Both the position numbers and the translations under genes were made by a program. Below are positions 29,484-38,208 of a stretch of DNA of 64,000 nucleotides, one piece after another (position 1 is the first letter of the stretch; every line of letters begins with the position of its first letter). Source of the stretch: CBDIDH01 sp965277595. GTDB lineage: Bacteria; Planctomycetota; Planctomycetia; Isosphaerales; Isosphaeraceae. The stretch is taken from the NCBI GenBank assembly GCA_965277595.1, contig CBDIDH010000002.1, forward strand, positions 3,782,001 to 3,846,000, read 5' to 3'. Below the pieces are notes generated by a model, which made no database searches, was not told where the DNA came from, and saw only the letters and a list, made by a program, of their open reading frames with translations.

Positions 29484-29804
29484 ATGGATCACGAGATTCT
29501 TTACAAGCGGGTTGGCGAGATCATGGAACGGCTTGACGAGACGCTCAGTCTTAACAAGCCCCGAACGGCTGGAGCCGATGCCTATCGGTCGCTGGCCGCC
29601 CTGCGTGGCGATCTCCGGCAGGAGCGGCAGGAAAGGCGCGCCATTCAGGTAAAGAAAAGCGAAGCGCCCGAGGTGGATTACGAAGCCGAATGCGTTGCGC
29701 TCGGCGGCATCGTGGAGTTCCAGGGAAACCGCATTCGTTCCCTTGAAGTCGAGAACAAGCAACTCCGCAAGACCTTGGATTTCTTGCTCGGCCAGGGGGC
29801 TTAA
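29484..29804 (+). CDS. Coiled-coil hypothetical protein (106 aa)
   Basis: A GAGG site of the repeated leader type precedes ATG 29484. The protein is helical throughout (YKRVGEIMERLDETLSLN, LRGDLRQERQERRAIQ) with a C-terminal leucine heptad coil (IRSLEVENKQLRKTLDFLL). No family is recognised. It reads directly into the next gene with one base between stop and start. Confidence 0.6.
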   Translation: MDHEILYKRVGEIMERLDETLSLNKPRTAGADAYRSLAALRGDLRQERQERRAIQVKKSEAPEVDYEAECVALGGIVEFQGNRIRSLEVENKQLRKTLDFLLGQGA

Positions 29805-29805
29805 C

Positions 29806-30069
29806 GTGGCTCGATTCTCGATCGACATCCGCGCCGACACCGTTTTCGTCTTCGACGACGGTGAGCCGATCCTCGATGCCGACCGCGTTGTCCTTGAATG
29901 GGCTAAGGGGCGTGTCCCGGTCCTGACCGTCGAGCGCCCCTACTCGCCCCGTCTGACCCGCCCTGTCACGGGCCTGATCCATCACCCCGGCTGCCTCCTG
30001 ATCCGCGAACCCGAGCCGTCGACCGATAACCCCGGAATCGTGCCGTTCCGGCGGGATCAAGATGTTTAA
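29806..30069 (+). CDS. Small beta-rich protein (87 aa)
   Basis: A GTG start one base after the upstream stop. The protein is beta-rich (RFSIDIRADTVFVFDDGEP, RVPVLTVERPYSPRL, CLLIREPEPSTD) and lacks hydrophobic helices. The short, coupled arrangement suggests it works with the neighbouring coiled-coil protein. The function is unknown. Confidence 0.55.
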   Translation: MARFSIDIRADTVFVFDDGEPILDADRVVLEWAKGRVPVLTVERPYSPRLTRPVTGLIHHPGCLLIREPEPSTDNPGIVPFRRDQDV

Positions 30070-30096
30070 CTTCCTTTTCTCGAAAGGCCCTTTTCC

Positions 30097-30612
30097 ATGC
30101 CATTCCGCCGCACCGCCCTGCTTGCTCTCGCCCTGCTCTCCGTCGCCACCCTCTGCCCCGCGCAGACCCCGGCGCCCGCCAACGGCTACACCCTCCTGAC
30201 CACGATGCTCGGCAATCAGGCCACGGTCGCGACCGACCAGGCCAAGCTCGCCGCCGATCAGGCCACCTTGACAGCCGACCAGTCGACCGCCGCGACCGCG
30301 ACGACGGCGTTTGTCGCCTACCTGGGCACCGCCGGCAACGCCGTCGCGGTCCTCAGTTCCGATGCGACTTATGTGACGGTCTACACCACCGATAGCACCG
30401 TCGCCGCCGGGTATCGCGCGACCGTGATCAACCTCCTGAGCCCGGCACCCGCGCCGACTCCGGTGACCCCGACGCCCGCCCCGGCTGTTGATCCGACTCC
30501 AACCCCCGTGACCCCCGCGACACAATCGCGTCCCTCCGCCGTGGTCCCGCCGGGCGCGAAGCTTCAAACTTATCAGCCGGTGTCGCCGTTTCCGTTGCCG
30601 GCGAAGAAATAA
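30097..30612 (+). CDS. Secreted Ala/Thr-rich protein with Pro linker (171 aa)
   Basis: An N-terminal signal peptide (RRTALLALALLSVATLCPAQ, probable cleavage after about residue 22) is followed by a repetitive Ala/Asp/Thr helix with the heptad-like unit 'DQA-x-LxAD' (TDQAKLAADQATLTADQST). The next region is a Pro/Thr linker (PTPVTPTPAPAVDPTPTPV), ending SPFPLPAKK. Secreted phage proteins in a structural arm are unusual; it may attach to the host surface or be a moron protein. No family is recognised. Confidence 0.6.
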   Translation: MPFRRTALLALALLSVATLCPAQTPAPANGYTLLTTMLGNQATVATDQAKLAADQATLTADQSTAATATTAFVAYLGTAGNAVAVLSSDATYVTVYTTDSTVAAGYRATVINLLSPAPAPTPVTPTPAPAVDPTPTPVTPATQSRPSAVVPPGAKLQTYQPVSPFPLPAKK

Positions 30613-30660
30613 GGGGCCTTCGCGCCGCGTTCCAGAACCTTTTGCCTCGGAGTTCGCCTC

Positions 30661-31005
30661 ATGATCCCGACCCAGCTTACCCTCGAATCCGGCGTCCCCG
30701 GCGTGGCCCTCGTTGGTCAGCCCGTGGAATTTATCGCCAAGTTGACCTCCCCCGGCAGTAGCACGCCCGTCTCGACCACCACGCCGATCCGCTTCGATGT
30801 CGACAACGCCGCGACGACCGAGAGCCGCCCGGCTGGGCTGGTCAACGGCGTCCTCACGGCGGTCTTCGTCGTGACCTTCACCAAGCCCGTCCCCCACGGC
30901 TGCGCCGCCGCGTTCGATGGCGATGCGAACTACATGCCGAGCAAGAGCAACGGAGTGCCGCAAGAGGTCAAGGCGCAGGACGCGCCGGGGTTTCAGGTGG
31001 ATTGA
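30661..31005 (+). CDS. Single Ig-like domain protein (114 aa)
   Basis: The whole protein is one bacterial Ig-like domain of the Big_3-type: PTQLTLESGVPGVALVGQPV, EFIAKLTSPGSSTPVSTT, IRFDVDNAATTESRPAG, VPHGCAAAFDGDANYMPSKS. It resembles the Ig domain of the 26659 protein (ending '-GDTFFSAS-'). Such domains decorate phage capsids or fibres and bind carbohydrates weakly. There is no signal peptide. Confidence 0.65.
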   Translation: MIPTQLTLESGVPGVALVGQPVEFIAKLTSPGSSTPVSTTTPIRFDVDNAATTESRPAGLVNGVLTAVFVVTFTKPVPHGCAAAFDGDANYMPSKSNGVPQEVKAQDAPGFQVD

Positions 31006-31083
31006 CTCTCCCCGAAGGCCCGCAAGCCAGTTGCCGGCGACCCACCGCCGACGGGTGCGACTCCCGAGGGCTTTCCTTTGCTC

Positions 31084-31563
31084 ATGCTCACGACGCTCGC
31101 CCTGACCCTCCTGGCTCAGCCCCTCGCGATCGACAACCGCATGGAAGCCCCGGAGGACCGCCAGTGCTTCGAGGTCTTCTATTCGCCGCCGTCATCAATC
31201 TGGCTGAAATCGCACGAACCGGGCAACCAATACATTCGCTTTCCCGAACGCAAGGTTCGCGGCCAGACCCGTTACCGGCTCAGCTTTGTCTACCTGATCG
31301 CGCGGGGCACCGAAGGGGCGACGGCGGTTCGCGTCAGCCAGTACCACGACACCAAAGCCGCCTGGCGATCGCTCGGGTCGACCGAGATCGCCTTGAAGAC
31401 CGTCGGGCGGTGGCAGCGGATCGATACGGTGATCGTGACGCATAAAGATGCGACGACCGTGGCGATTGATGCGCGGGTGACGAGCGAGACCGAGGTGGGT
31501 GAGGCGTGGCTCGACGACGTGTCGTTTCGCGTCGTTGGCGAGCCGGTGACACAGGGGCCGTGA
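31084..31563 (+). CDS. Secreted beta-sandwich protein, CBM-like (159 aa)
   Basis: A short signal-like N-terminus (MLTTLALTLLAQPLA) precedes a jelly-roll-like course: FEVFYSPPSSIWLKS, YRLSFVYLIARGTEGATAVR, WRSLGSTEIALKTVGRWQRI, TTVAIDARVTSETEVGEAW, LDDVSFRV. The ending 'WLDDVSF' is typical of carbohydrate-binding (CBM4/9-like) jelly rolls. Substrate is unknown. TTG at 31078 is an alternative start. Confidence 0.6.
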   Translation: MLTTLALTLLAQPLAIDNRMEAPEDRQCFEVFYSPPSSIWLKSHEPGNQYIRFPERKVRGQTRYRLSFVYLIARGTEGATAVRVSQYHDTKAAWRSLGSTEIALKTVGRWQRIDTVIVTHKDATTVAIDARVTSETEVGEAWLDDVSFRVVGEPVTQGP

Positions 31564-32001
31564 ATGGATCAACCTGAATGCAAGACGATCGTGGACAACG
31601 AAGCCGAGCGGCTTGCCCTACGGCTAGGGATTCCGCACTGGGATCTGCTGATCGAATGCGTCCCCTTGCCCGATGACGAACAGGGTTGGACGCGACGGGG
31701 GAATGTCGAGATCAAGCCCGAGTACAACAAGGCTCATATCCGACTCAATCCCGAGGCGTTCAGCATCCCGCCCGATGTGCTCAAGACGCTCCGTCACGAG
31801 ATGCTTCATGTGGTTCTCTCGCCGTTCGACCAGTTCCTTGCCATCATCAGGCCGGTGCTCGAAAGGAATAAGACGGTCGAGAAGATGGCATTGGCTGCAT
31901 GGACACAATCGGCTGAAAAGGCGGTCATCAATCTGGAGCGAATGTACCGGGGACTGGTGAACGAAGATCCCGAACCACCGATCGCCGCCAAGGAGCCGTG
32001 A
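31564..32001 (+). CDS. Putative zinc metalloprotease-like protein with HExxH (145 aa)
   Basis: LKTLRHEMLHVVLSPFDQ contains His78-Glu79-Met-Leu-His82, the zincin HExxH motif, in a short protein of SprT/'putative metallopeptidase' size. The N-terminal part reads LALRLGIPHWDLLIECVPLP and AHIRLNPEAFSIPPD, as in phage proteins whose helix-strand-helix order precedes the motif. The third metal ligand is not obvious. It may be a virion peptidase or an inactive relative. The next gene follows directly after the stop. Confidence 0.65.
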   Translation: MDQPECKTIVDNEAERLALRLGIPHWDLLIECVPLPDDEQGWTRRGNVEIKPEYNKAHIRLNPEAFSIPPDVLKTLRHEMLHVVLSPFDQFLAIIRPVLERNKTVEKMALAAWTQSAEKAVINLERMYRGLVNEDPEPPIAAKEP

Positions 32002-32325
32002 ATGCTCCGTCGCTTCTGCCGCTTTGTCCTCTGGCTTCACTCCCGCCACCCCGGACCCGACTCCGAGCGAGGCCCGGACAACCCGCGACCCTGGGGGTAT
32101 GACGACATGGACGCCCACGACGACGCCGACGATCTCGCGAATGTCGACCACGACCTCGATCAAGGCCCGTGCGAGGGGCTGCCGGCGAGCTACATCAGCG
32201 GCTGCAAGAGCACCGACCGCGTCCGTTATGACTACGATTACGGTCGGAGACTGTGTGTCGGGTGCTGGAGCGGGACGCCGATTCCGGCGGTGGGTAGGAA
32301 TAGGAAGATGAGAGTGGAGAAGTAA
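32002..32325 (+). CDS. Hypothetical acidic protein (107 aa)
   Basis: It starts directly after the upstream stop. A short basic/hydrophobic N-terminus (MLRRFCRFVLWLHSRHPG) is followed by an acidic middle (DMDAHDDADDLANVDHDLDQ) and a C-terminal region with Cys (ISGCKSTDRVRYDY, LCVGCWSG). The mix of charges suggests a mediator or chaperone type; no family is recognised. Confidence 0.55.
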   Translation: MLRRFCRFVLWLHSRHPGPDSERGPDNPRPWGYDDMDAHDDADDLANVDHDLDQGPCEGLPASYISGCKSTDRVRYDYDYGRRLCVGCWSGTPIPAVGRNRKMRVEK

Positions 32326-32355
32326 GACGGCCAGGCAGGGAGAGTGAGATGCGTC

Positions 32356-32892
32356 GTGACGCGAAAACAGCGAATGTTCGTCATCTACTATCTTGGCCGC
32401 GCCAAGGCAAACGGCGCGGCGGCGGCGCGTCTCGCGGGTTATGCCGATCCCGCAAGAGATGCGTACGACCTTATGATAAAAAGGGAGATCCGCGAGGCGA
32501 TTGACGCCAAGATCGATCAAATCGGTATGACTGAAGAAGAAGTCTTAATAAGAATATCCGAACGCGCCGAGTCCGGGATGGAGCATTTCGTCACCTTCAA
32601 CCCCGATGGCTCGCCGCATTCGCTCCCCTCGCTCGATCTCCGCAAGGCCCGTCGCAAGGGGCAACTCGGCAACATCAAGAAGATCAAGACGACGCGGACG
32701 CCCGGTGACAATCCGATGGAGATCACCGAGGTCGAGGTTCACGATTCACTTCCCGCGCTGGCCTTGCTCGCGAAGATTCACGGGTTGACGGAGAGGAAGG
32801 CGAACGGCGGTGACTCCGAGACCGAGACGATCCGCGAATTCTTTGGCCTCGATGGATCAATATCTCCGGGCGAAGACGCGCCGGGGGGCTGA
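32356..32892 (+). CDS. terS: Terminase small subunit (178 aa)
   Basis: Residues ~1-55 are an HTH like those of terminase small subunits (TRKQRMFVIYYLGRAKANGA, AAARLAGYADPARDA), followed by oligomerisation helices (IREAIDAKIDQIGMTEEEVL). The C-terminal part (FVTFNPDGSPHSLPSLDLRK ... LALLAKIHGLTERKA) also fits. Terminase small subunits select pac/cos DNA for the large subunit encoded next. GTG 32356 is preferred over GTG 32344. It overlaps the large-subunit gene by 41 bases. Confidence 0.8.
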   Translation: MTRKQRMFVIYYLGRAKANGAAAARLAGYADPARDAYDLMIKREIREAIDAKIDQIGMTEEEVLIRISERAESGMEHFVTFNPDGSPHSLPSLDLRKARRKGQLGNIKKIKTTRTPGDNPMEITEVEVHDSLPALALLAKIHGLTERKANGGDSETETIREFFGLDGSISPGEDAPGG

Positions 32893-34300
32893 AGCCTGGG
32901 GCGTCCAGGTCGCCGACACTCCGGTTTGCGCTGGCCATTCGGCCCCGCTCGATTTCCTCACCGAATGGCTTTACGACCGTCCGGGATTAAGTCTCGTCCA
33001 CGGTCCACGCGGCGGCGGCAAGTCGTACCTGGCGGCCTTCGCCACGCATATCGAGAGCCAGTGTTACGACAATCACGCGACCAAGATCCTCGGTGGCAGC
33101 CTCAGTCAATCCCGGCAGATTTACAACGCCCTCCGTGAGTTCGACCGCAAGCGTCCCGGCTCCGTGTCCTTGATGAAAGAGCAGGCGACCTATCGAACCG
33201 GCTCGGAAGTCTCGATTCTCGCGGCGAGCCCCACGAGCGTGCGAGGCCCTCACGTCCCGACGCTCCGGCTCGACGAGGTTGACGAGATCGACGATGAGAT
33301 CCGTGACGCCGCCGCCGGCATGTGCATGCAGAAGGGGAAGGAAAAAGCCTCAGTCTCGATGACCTCGACCTGGCACAAGGTCGGCGGTCCCATGCAGGGG
33401 CTCAAGGACGCGGCGTCCGACCCCAAGACCGGAATCCGTTCGCACACGTTTTGCATGTTCGAGGTGCTGGAGCGGTGCCCGACGTCGCGGAGCGGTGCTC
33501 ATCTGGAGCATTGCCCGGAGTGCCCGATCGTCCGGTGGTGCCACGACGGAGGCGCCGTTCCGAAGGCGAAGCGGTCGAACGGTCACTACGCGATCGACGC
33601 CCTCATTCAGAAAACGCAACTGGTCTCCGTCCGGGCGTTTGAAAGCGATTATCTGAGCATGGGGCCACGCGCGGCGGGCCTCTGGTTTCCTCAGTTCGAC
33701 GAGGCGCGGCATGCGTCGGATGCCGATCGCGCCGAGTATGACCCGGACCTTCCTGTCCATCTCGCCTGCGATTCGGGCGTGTTCACCGGCGCCGTCTTCT
33801 ATCAGGTTCACCATGCGCCAAGCGGACCGCCGACGATCACCGTTTTCGCCGATTACCTCGCGGAGGGCCTGACGGCGGAGGTCAACGCCCGCGAATTGCT
33901 CCTGCTCTCCGAATCGCTCTCGGAAGGGCGGATCGACTATCGGTTCACTGATCCCGCCGGGGGCTCGCGCAATCCTGTTGGGCCGACCGTGCTGGCGGAG
34001 TACGAGCGGGCTGGGCTGCCGATGGCGAAGTGGCCGATCCGCAGCGTCGCGGACGGGCTCGCGGCGGTCGAGTCGGCCGTCCAGGCGGCGGACGGATCGC
34101 AACGCCTCTGGATTCATCCCCGGTGCCGTCTCCTGATTCGGGCCTTCCAGAACTACCGGCGGAAGAAGCGGGGTGGTCAGTGGCAGGACTACCCCGAAGA
34201 TCCGCAGCATCCCCATGAAGACCTGATGGACGCCCTTCGCGGCGGATTCGTCGCCGAGCAGCGCGGCTACGCCTCCTGGGGCGCCAATCCTCTCGCCTGA
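32852..34300 (+). CDS. terL: Terminase large subunit, ATPase and nuclease (482 aa)
   Basis: Walker A is GPRGGGKS (51-58) and the Walker B-like strand is TLRLDEVDE (137-145; Asp141-Glu142). The nuclease half includes LACDSGVFTGA (~303-313) and the acidic/His end HPHEDLMDALRGG (~458-470), typical of RNase-H-like headful terminases. The protein packages DNA into proheads and cuts concatemers. A Cys/His region (CPTSRSGAHLEHCPECPIVRWC, split here by two residues: CPTSRSGAHLEHC and CPECP) may bind zinc. The start at 32852 (MDQYLRAKTRRGAEAW) is chosen over the longer frame. Confidence 0.9.
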   Translation: MDQYLRAKTRRGAEAWGVQVADTPVCAGHSAPLDFLTEWLYDRPGLSLVHGPRGGGKSYLAAFATHIESQCYDNHATKILGGSLSQSRQIYNALREFDRKRPGSVSLMKEQATYRTGSEVSILAASPTSVRGPHVPTLRLDEVDEIDDEIRDAAAGMCMQKGKEKASVSMTSTWHKVGGPMQGLKDAASDPKTGIRSHTFCMFEVLERCPTSRSGAHLEHCPECPIVRWCHDGGAVPKAKRSNGHYAIDALIQKTQLVSVRAFESDYLSMGPRAAGLWFPQFDEARHASDADRAEYDPDLPVHLACDSGVFTGAVFYQVHHAPSGPPTITVFADYLAEGLTAEVNARELLLLSESLSEGRIDYRFTDPAGGSRNPVGPTVLAEYERAGLPMAKWPIRSVADGLAAVESAVQAADGSQRLWIHPRCRLLIRAFQNYRRKKRGGQWQDYPEDPQHPHEDLMDALRGGFVAEQRGYASWGANPLA

Positions 34301-34329
34301 TTGTCACCACCGCAGGAATTTACCCCCGG

Positions 34330-36063
34330 ATGCCCTCGTTCATGGATCGACTTTACGGCGCCTACCTCGGATTTCGCGAGCCCGCGATGTTCGCCAATCC
34401 GACCGGGGGCGGCGCGCGGGGAATCCACGGCGGCGGCTTCGCGGGGGGTTGGGGCGACTTCCGATCCAGGCAACTCCGGTACGAAGTCCTCTGGGCCTTC
34501 TACGAGCAAAACGCCTATCGCGATGTCCAGGGCTGGCCCCAGCAGCTCCGGGCGACCTACGGCCTCTACGAAGGTGTTCGCGACCTCTTCGGGATCGCCC
34601 ATCAACTCGGCGAATTCTGGGCGGCGCATCTTCAAGGGGGTCATCTCGACCTTGAAGCGGGCGACGGCCAATCGGCTCCGTCGGCATTGCCGATCGTCAT
34701 GGCGAAGGAAAATCCGGCGGTCCGCGAGGGCCTCGGTGAACTTCTAAAGCGGTCGAATTGGGCGATTCAGAAGGATGTCGCGGCCCGTTTCGGTGTCACG
34801 ACCGGCGACGTGTTTCTAGAGATCCGCGCCGACAACGAGTCCGAGACCGTGCGGTTGGGCGTCGTTCCCGCCGGCCGCGTCAAGTGGGCCGACCTCACGA
34901 CCGAGGGGGACGTCGCGGCCTGCGAGCTGGAGTACCTTCGCCCCGACCCGAGACACAAAGCCTCGGATGAGTCGATCAACGGACCGAGAACACCCTATGT
35001 CCGCTACAACGAAATCGTGACACCCGATCCATCGGGCAAGGGCTATCGGTGGTCGACCTATCTCGACGGGATCGCCTTCACCTGGCCGGGGAATCCCGGC
35101 CCGACATGGACGGTCGGCGACCTCCCCTTCTGCCCGCTCGTGAAGGTCCAGCATATCAACATCGGCCTCGGCTGGGGGCAGGCCGAGGCGATGGCGGCGC
35201 TCTCGGGAATGCGCGAGATCGCCGACCTCTCGTCCTGCCTGACCGACTGGGCTCGCAAGGCGTGCAACGCCCCGCACCTCATGACGGGCATGGCGAATCC
35301 CGCGTCCGATCCCGCCGCCGTGGCGCGGGCCGCCGCTCAACCGGCGACCGCCGCGCAATTACGATCGGGCATCGGGGGTGAGTTCGCGGGAGCGGGTTTC
35401 GGCGGTCTCAATCAATCGCGGGCCGAGGCGCCCTCGCGATCGGCGAACAACTATCTGTACGTCCAGGACGTGGATGCCAAGGCGCATCCCCTGGTGCTCC
35501 CCGTGCCGGTCGAGGGGCTCGGGCATCAGATCGACCGTCTCAAGGCGAAGAACGACTCGGACTATCCCGAGTTGAGCTTCGAACGGATTCGCGCGTCGGG
35601 TCAGGCGTCGGCCGAGGCGATTCGCGAGGCTCGCAAGCCCGCCGAGGCGAAGATTCACGCTCGCCGGGTCGAGTATGACAACGCCTCCGTTCGCGCCTTT
35701 CGGATGGCTCTGACACTCGGTGGCCTGCGCGGCTATCGCCATTACGAGCCGTTCAACGCCGGTAGCTACGACGACGGCAAGCTCGACTTTCGGATCGGCG
35801 ATCGCCCGGCCTTCGCGCCCGACCCGATGGAGAAGATCGCCGAGCGGATGGCTCGCTATCAGGCCATGCAGTCGGCGACCGCCGCCGGTTTGCCCCTCGA
35901 CCTCGCGATGGAGGAAGCGGGCTACTCCAAACAGGATATTGCCAGGGCGGTTCAGGCGAAGGCCGACGCTCAACAGCATGCCCTGGCGATGGCCTCCACC
36001 GCGCCGAAACCGCCGACGCTTCCCGTGACGCCGATCACGCTGGAGTCGGGGGCGTCGGCGTAA
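34330..36063 (+). CDS. Portal protein (577 aa)
   Basis: Its size, position directly after terminase and sequence course identify the portal: MDRLYGAYLGFREPAMF, LRYEVLWAFYEQNAYRD, LPIVMAKENPAVREGLGELL, then a stem/crown region rich in LPVPVEGLGHQIDRLKAKND and RIRASGQASAEAIREARKPA. The latter is a helical segment seen in SPP1-gp6-like portals (from memory). Portals form the 12-fold ring at the capsid vertex through which DNA is packaged. A Pro-rich C-terminal tail ends TLESGASA. Confidence 0.85.
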   Translation: MPSFMDRLYGAYLGFREPAMFANPTGGGARGIHGGGFAGGWGDFRSRQLRYEVLWAFYEQNAYRDVQGWPQQLRATYGLYEGVRDLFGIAHQLGEFWAAHLQGGHLDLEAGDGQSAPSALPIVMAKENPAVREGLGELLKRSNWAIQKDVAARFGVTTGDVFLEIRADNESETVRLGVVPAGRVKWADLTTEGDVAACELEYLRPDPRHKASDESINGPRTPYVRYNEIVTPDPSGKGYRWSTYLDGIAFTWPGNPGPTWTVGDLPFCPLVKVQHINIGLGWGQAEAMAALSGMREIADLSSCLTDWARKACNAPHLMTGMANPASDPAAVARAAAQPATAAQLRSGIGGEFAGAGFGGLNQSRAEAPSRSANNYLYVQDVDAKAHPLVLPVPVEGLGHQIDRLKAKNDSDYPELSFERIRASGQASAEAIREARKPAEAKIHARRVEYDNASVRAFRMALTLGGLRGYRHYEPFNAGSYDDGKLDFRIGDRPAFAPDPMEKIAERMARYQAMQSATAAGLPLDLAMEEAGYSKQDIARAVQAKADAQQHALAMASTAPKPPTLPVTPITLESGASA

Positions 36064-36136
36064 GGGACTGAAAATCAGGAGTGGTCGTAGTCTTCTATCG
36101 CCTTCTTGGCCGCGAGACAGGCGGAGGAATGCCCTG

Positions 36137-36499
36137 TCATGTAGGGCGTATCCGTGGCCATTCCGCAGAAGCAATCGCCGTCGCGCAACTGCGAAGCGCC
36201 AGACGAAGGACGCGGGCTTGGTCGGCATCGGAAGGGACATTACCGGGCGTTGGTGTTTCGCTCGAGGGCTCGTTTGACTCGGCTTTGCGGTGCGCGAGGT
36301 AGGCCGGGAAGTCGGGGTGTTGGCCGCAACAGTCGGATGAATGGGTTACCGGAAATTTACGGATCGTGCCGTCGTCGCCAGAGTTTGGGTGGGGCGTTAA
36401 AAGCAAAGGCGTAGCAATGCGACACTCCCCATATTTTTGGCTCTCTCGATAACCGCGTTGTTGCCAGTACGGACAGGTCTCACAAGTCGGCCGTTCCAT
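36137..36499 (-). CDS. Small Cys-rich phage protein on the opposite strand (120 aa)
   Basis: A leftward gene between portal and scaffold genes. It contains CETCPYWQQRGYRESQKYGECR and HSSDCCGQHPDFPAYLAH, a pattern of cysteines and His seen in many small phage proteins that bind zinc (from memory). GAGGGG precedes the ATG at 36499. Its isolated, reversed location in the head operon suggests a moron or accessory gene with its own control, although no promoter was found. Confidence 0.65.
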   Translation of the reverse strand: MERPTCETCPYWQQRGYRESQKYGECRIATPLLLTPHPNSGDDGTIRKFPVTHSSDCCGQHPDFPAYLAHRKAESNEPSSETPTPGNVPSDADQARVLRLALRSCATAIASAEWPRIRPT

Positions 36500-36560
36500 C
36501 GTCTTGCCCCTCATTCGTGCCGTGATCTAAACCATCCACTCTACCCTGGAGTATCGACCT

Positions 36561-36812
36561 GTGACGCCCCTTGAATTGGTAGGGGAATTAAATTCCCTTC
36601 GCGATCTCCTCACGAATCCGAATGGACTCCATGGCGCCGATGCGGAGGCGAGAGCGCGTCATCTCTTATGCGGCATGGACAGCCTGATGAGAAAGATTGA
36701 ACTTGACGCGATCCGCGAAGCCAGACTTGCGGGGAAGCAAAATGCCGAGGCTTGCGTGACGGCGGCCACAACCATTGCCGAGAAGTTCGCGCAGGTCAAA
36801 GTAAGACGCTGA
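36561..36812 (+). CDS. Small helical protein (83 aa)
   Basis: GTG start with GGAG nine bases upstream. The protein is helical (LVGELNSLRDLLTNPNG, LMRKIELDAIREARLAGKQN, AATTIAEKFAQVKVRR), like a small coiled-coil assembly factor. It lies between portal and scaffold genes. No family is recognised. Confidence 0.6.
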   Translation: MTPLELVGELNSLRDLLTNPNGLHGADAEARARHLLCGMDSLMRKIELDAIREARLAGKQNAEACVTAATTIAEKFAQVKVRR

Positions 36813-36891
36813 TTGATTTCGGCGTGTTTCATTATTCCTTCTTTCCGCACGCTGTTTCTCCATCCCTTTATCACTCCCGAGACCCCCGACC

Positions 36892-37665
36892 ATGCGAGAT
36901 ACCACGCTCGTCCAATCGCTCCACGCCCTCCACTCCGCCGGACTGTCCTTGCCCCCGATCTCCGGTGGCGACGGCACCGAGGGAACAGGGACGCCCACGC
37001 CGACCCCGACTTCCACGCCTCCACCCGCCCCGGATCTCGGCAAGCTCGTGGAGGCCGCCGTAGCCAAGCATGGCGATCAGACAGCCGCCTTGAAGGCGTT
37101 CGCCGCCGACCTCTACGCCGCGAAGGACGACCTCAAGGCGATGCGGGCCAAGCTACCTCCCGACGGCTCGGTCATGCTCGCGGGCGACGATGTCAAGCAC
37201 TACGAGGCGTACAAGGGTCTGGGCACCCCCGCCGAGATCCGCAAGGCGAAGGAAGAACGCGATACCCTCGCGGCCGAGAACAGCACGTTCAAGCGGGATA
37301 CCGAACTGCGCGGAGTCGCCGAGAAGGCTGGAGTGAAGTTCGCGGTCCTCAAGGCGCTCGCGGGACCGGGTCTGACCTTCGAGCCCAAGACCGTCAAGGT
37401 CCAGGGCAAGGACGTGGAGATCATGCACGTCAAGGACGGCGAGGCCGCGCCGGTGCCGATCGACGATTACGCCAAGAAGCACTGGAGCGAGTTTCTCCCC
37501 GCCTTGAAGCCCGGCGCAATCGCCGAGACGCGTGTGAACCCGACGCCGAATCGTCAGGAGTTCAATCCGCTCCGCGAGATGCTCGGGCGTCCGGGTGAAC
37601 CGGTCCCGGCGACACCCACGACCGCCAAGGGGCGGCACATCGCCGCCGCGAACGCCGCGATCTGA
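36892..37665 (+). CDS. Scaffold-like/minor head protein (257 aa)
   Basis: A Thr/Pro-rich linker (TPTPTPTSTPPPAPD) precedes a coiled-coil region (LGKLVEAAVAKHGDQTAALK, DDLKAMRAKLPPD, AKEERDTLAAENSTFKRDTE) and a conserved-looking ELRGVAEKAGVKFAVLKAL as in gp20-type scaffold proteins of Siphoviridae (from memory). It lies immediately before the decoration and capsid genes, the usual scaffold position. C-terminal residues ~215-250 contain the predicted capsid-interaction helix. No protease domain is seen. Confidence 0.7.
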   Translation: MRDTTLVQSLHALHSAGLSLPPISGGDGTEGTGTPTPTPTSTPPPAPDLGKLVEAAVAKHGDQTAALKAFAADLYAAKDDLKAMRAKLPPDGSVMLAGDDVKHYEAYKGLGTPAEIRKAKEERDTLAAENSTFKRDTELRGVAEKAGVKFAVLKALAGPGLTFEPKTVKVQGKDVEIMHVKDGEAAPVPIDDYAKKHWSEFLPALKPGAIAETRVNPTPNRQEFNPLREMLGRPGEPVPATPTTAKGRHIAAANAAI

Positions 37666-37721
37666 CTGATCCCATCTGTTTGTTTTCGACTCAACGCATT
37701 ATCCAATGAAGGAGTGCACAA

Positions 37722-38126
37722 GTGGCCGAGATCGCGAAACCAACCATTACCCCCACGATCGGCAGTTTGCTGCTGCCGCACAACAGCCGACTGGGTGGCC
37801 TCTACTGCGGCGAGGATCTTCAACCGTTCGACGCGGTCTACATCAAGAGCGACGGCAAGGTCTGGCGCGCCACCGGCGCCGCCGCGAACGCCGCCGCGCG
37901 GGTCCGCGGGTTCTCCGCGACGCACTGCCGGGTCGCGCAGAACGACCCCGTGACGATCATCAAGGATACCGAGGTTGCCTGGGCGAACACCTTGACCCCC
38001 GGCATCGACCTCTTCCTGTCCTCGGCCACGGTCGGCGGTCTCACTGATACCGCGACGACTGGCGGCACGACGCCGATCGCCTTCGTCAAGGACGCCTTTC
38101 ATCTCGTCCTCTTGCCCACCAGCTGA
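37722..38126 (+). CDS. Head decoration protein-like (134 aa)
   Basis: A GTG start with AAGGAG. The N-terminal strand-rich region (PTIGSLLLPHNSRLGGLYC, EDLQPFDAVYIKSDGKVWRA) and the central TEVAWANTLTPGIDLFLS are like the DUF2190/lambda-D-type decoration proteins encoded just before the major capsid protein. These sit on the capsid three-fold axes and stabilise it. The assignment rests on size, position and beta content. Confidence 0.65.
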   Translation: MAEIAKPTITPTIGSLLLPHNSRLGGLYCGEDLQPFDAVYIKSDGKVWRATGAAANAAARVRGFSATHCRVAQNDPVTIIKDTEVAWANTLTPGIDLFLSSATVGGLTDTATTGGTTPIAFVKDAFHLVLLPTS

Positions 38127-38208
38127 CCGAGTTTCCTCACGCCAAACATCTCGACCTCTCTCGTTCTTTCTCTTCCGGGCCCACGGCCCGACACAGGAGC
38201 CAATTTCG

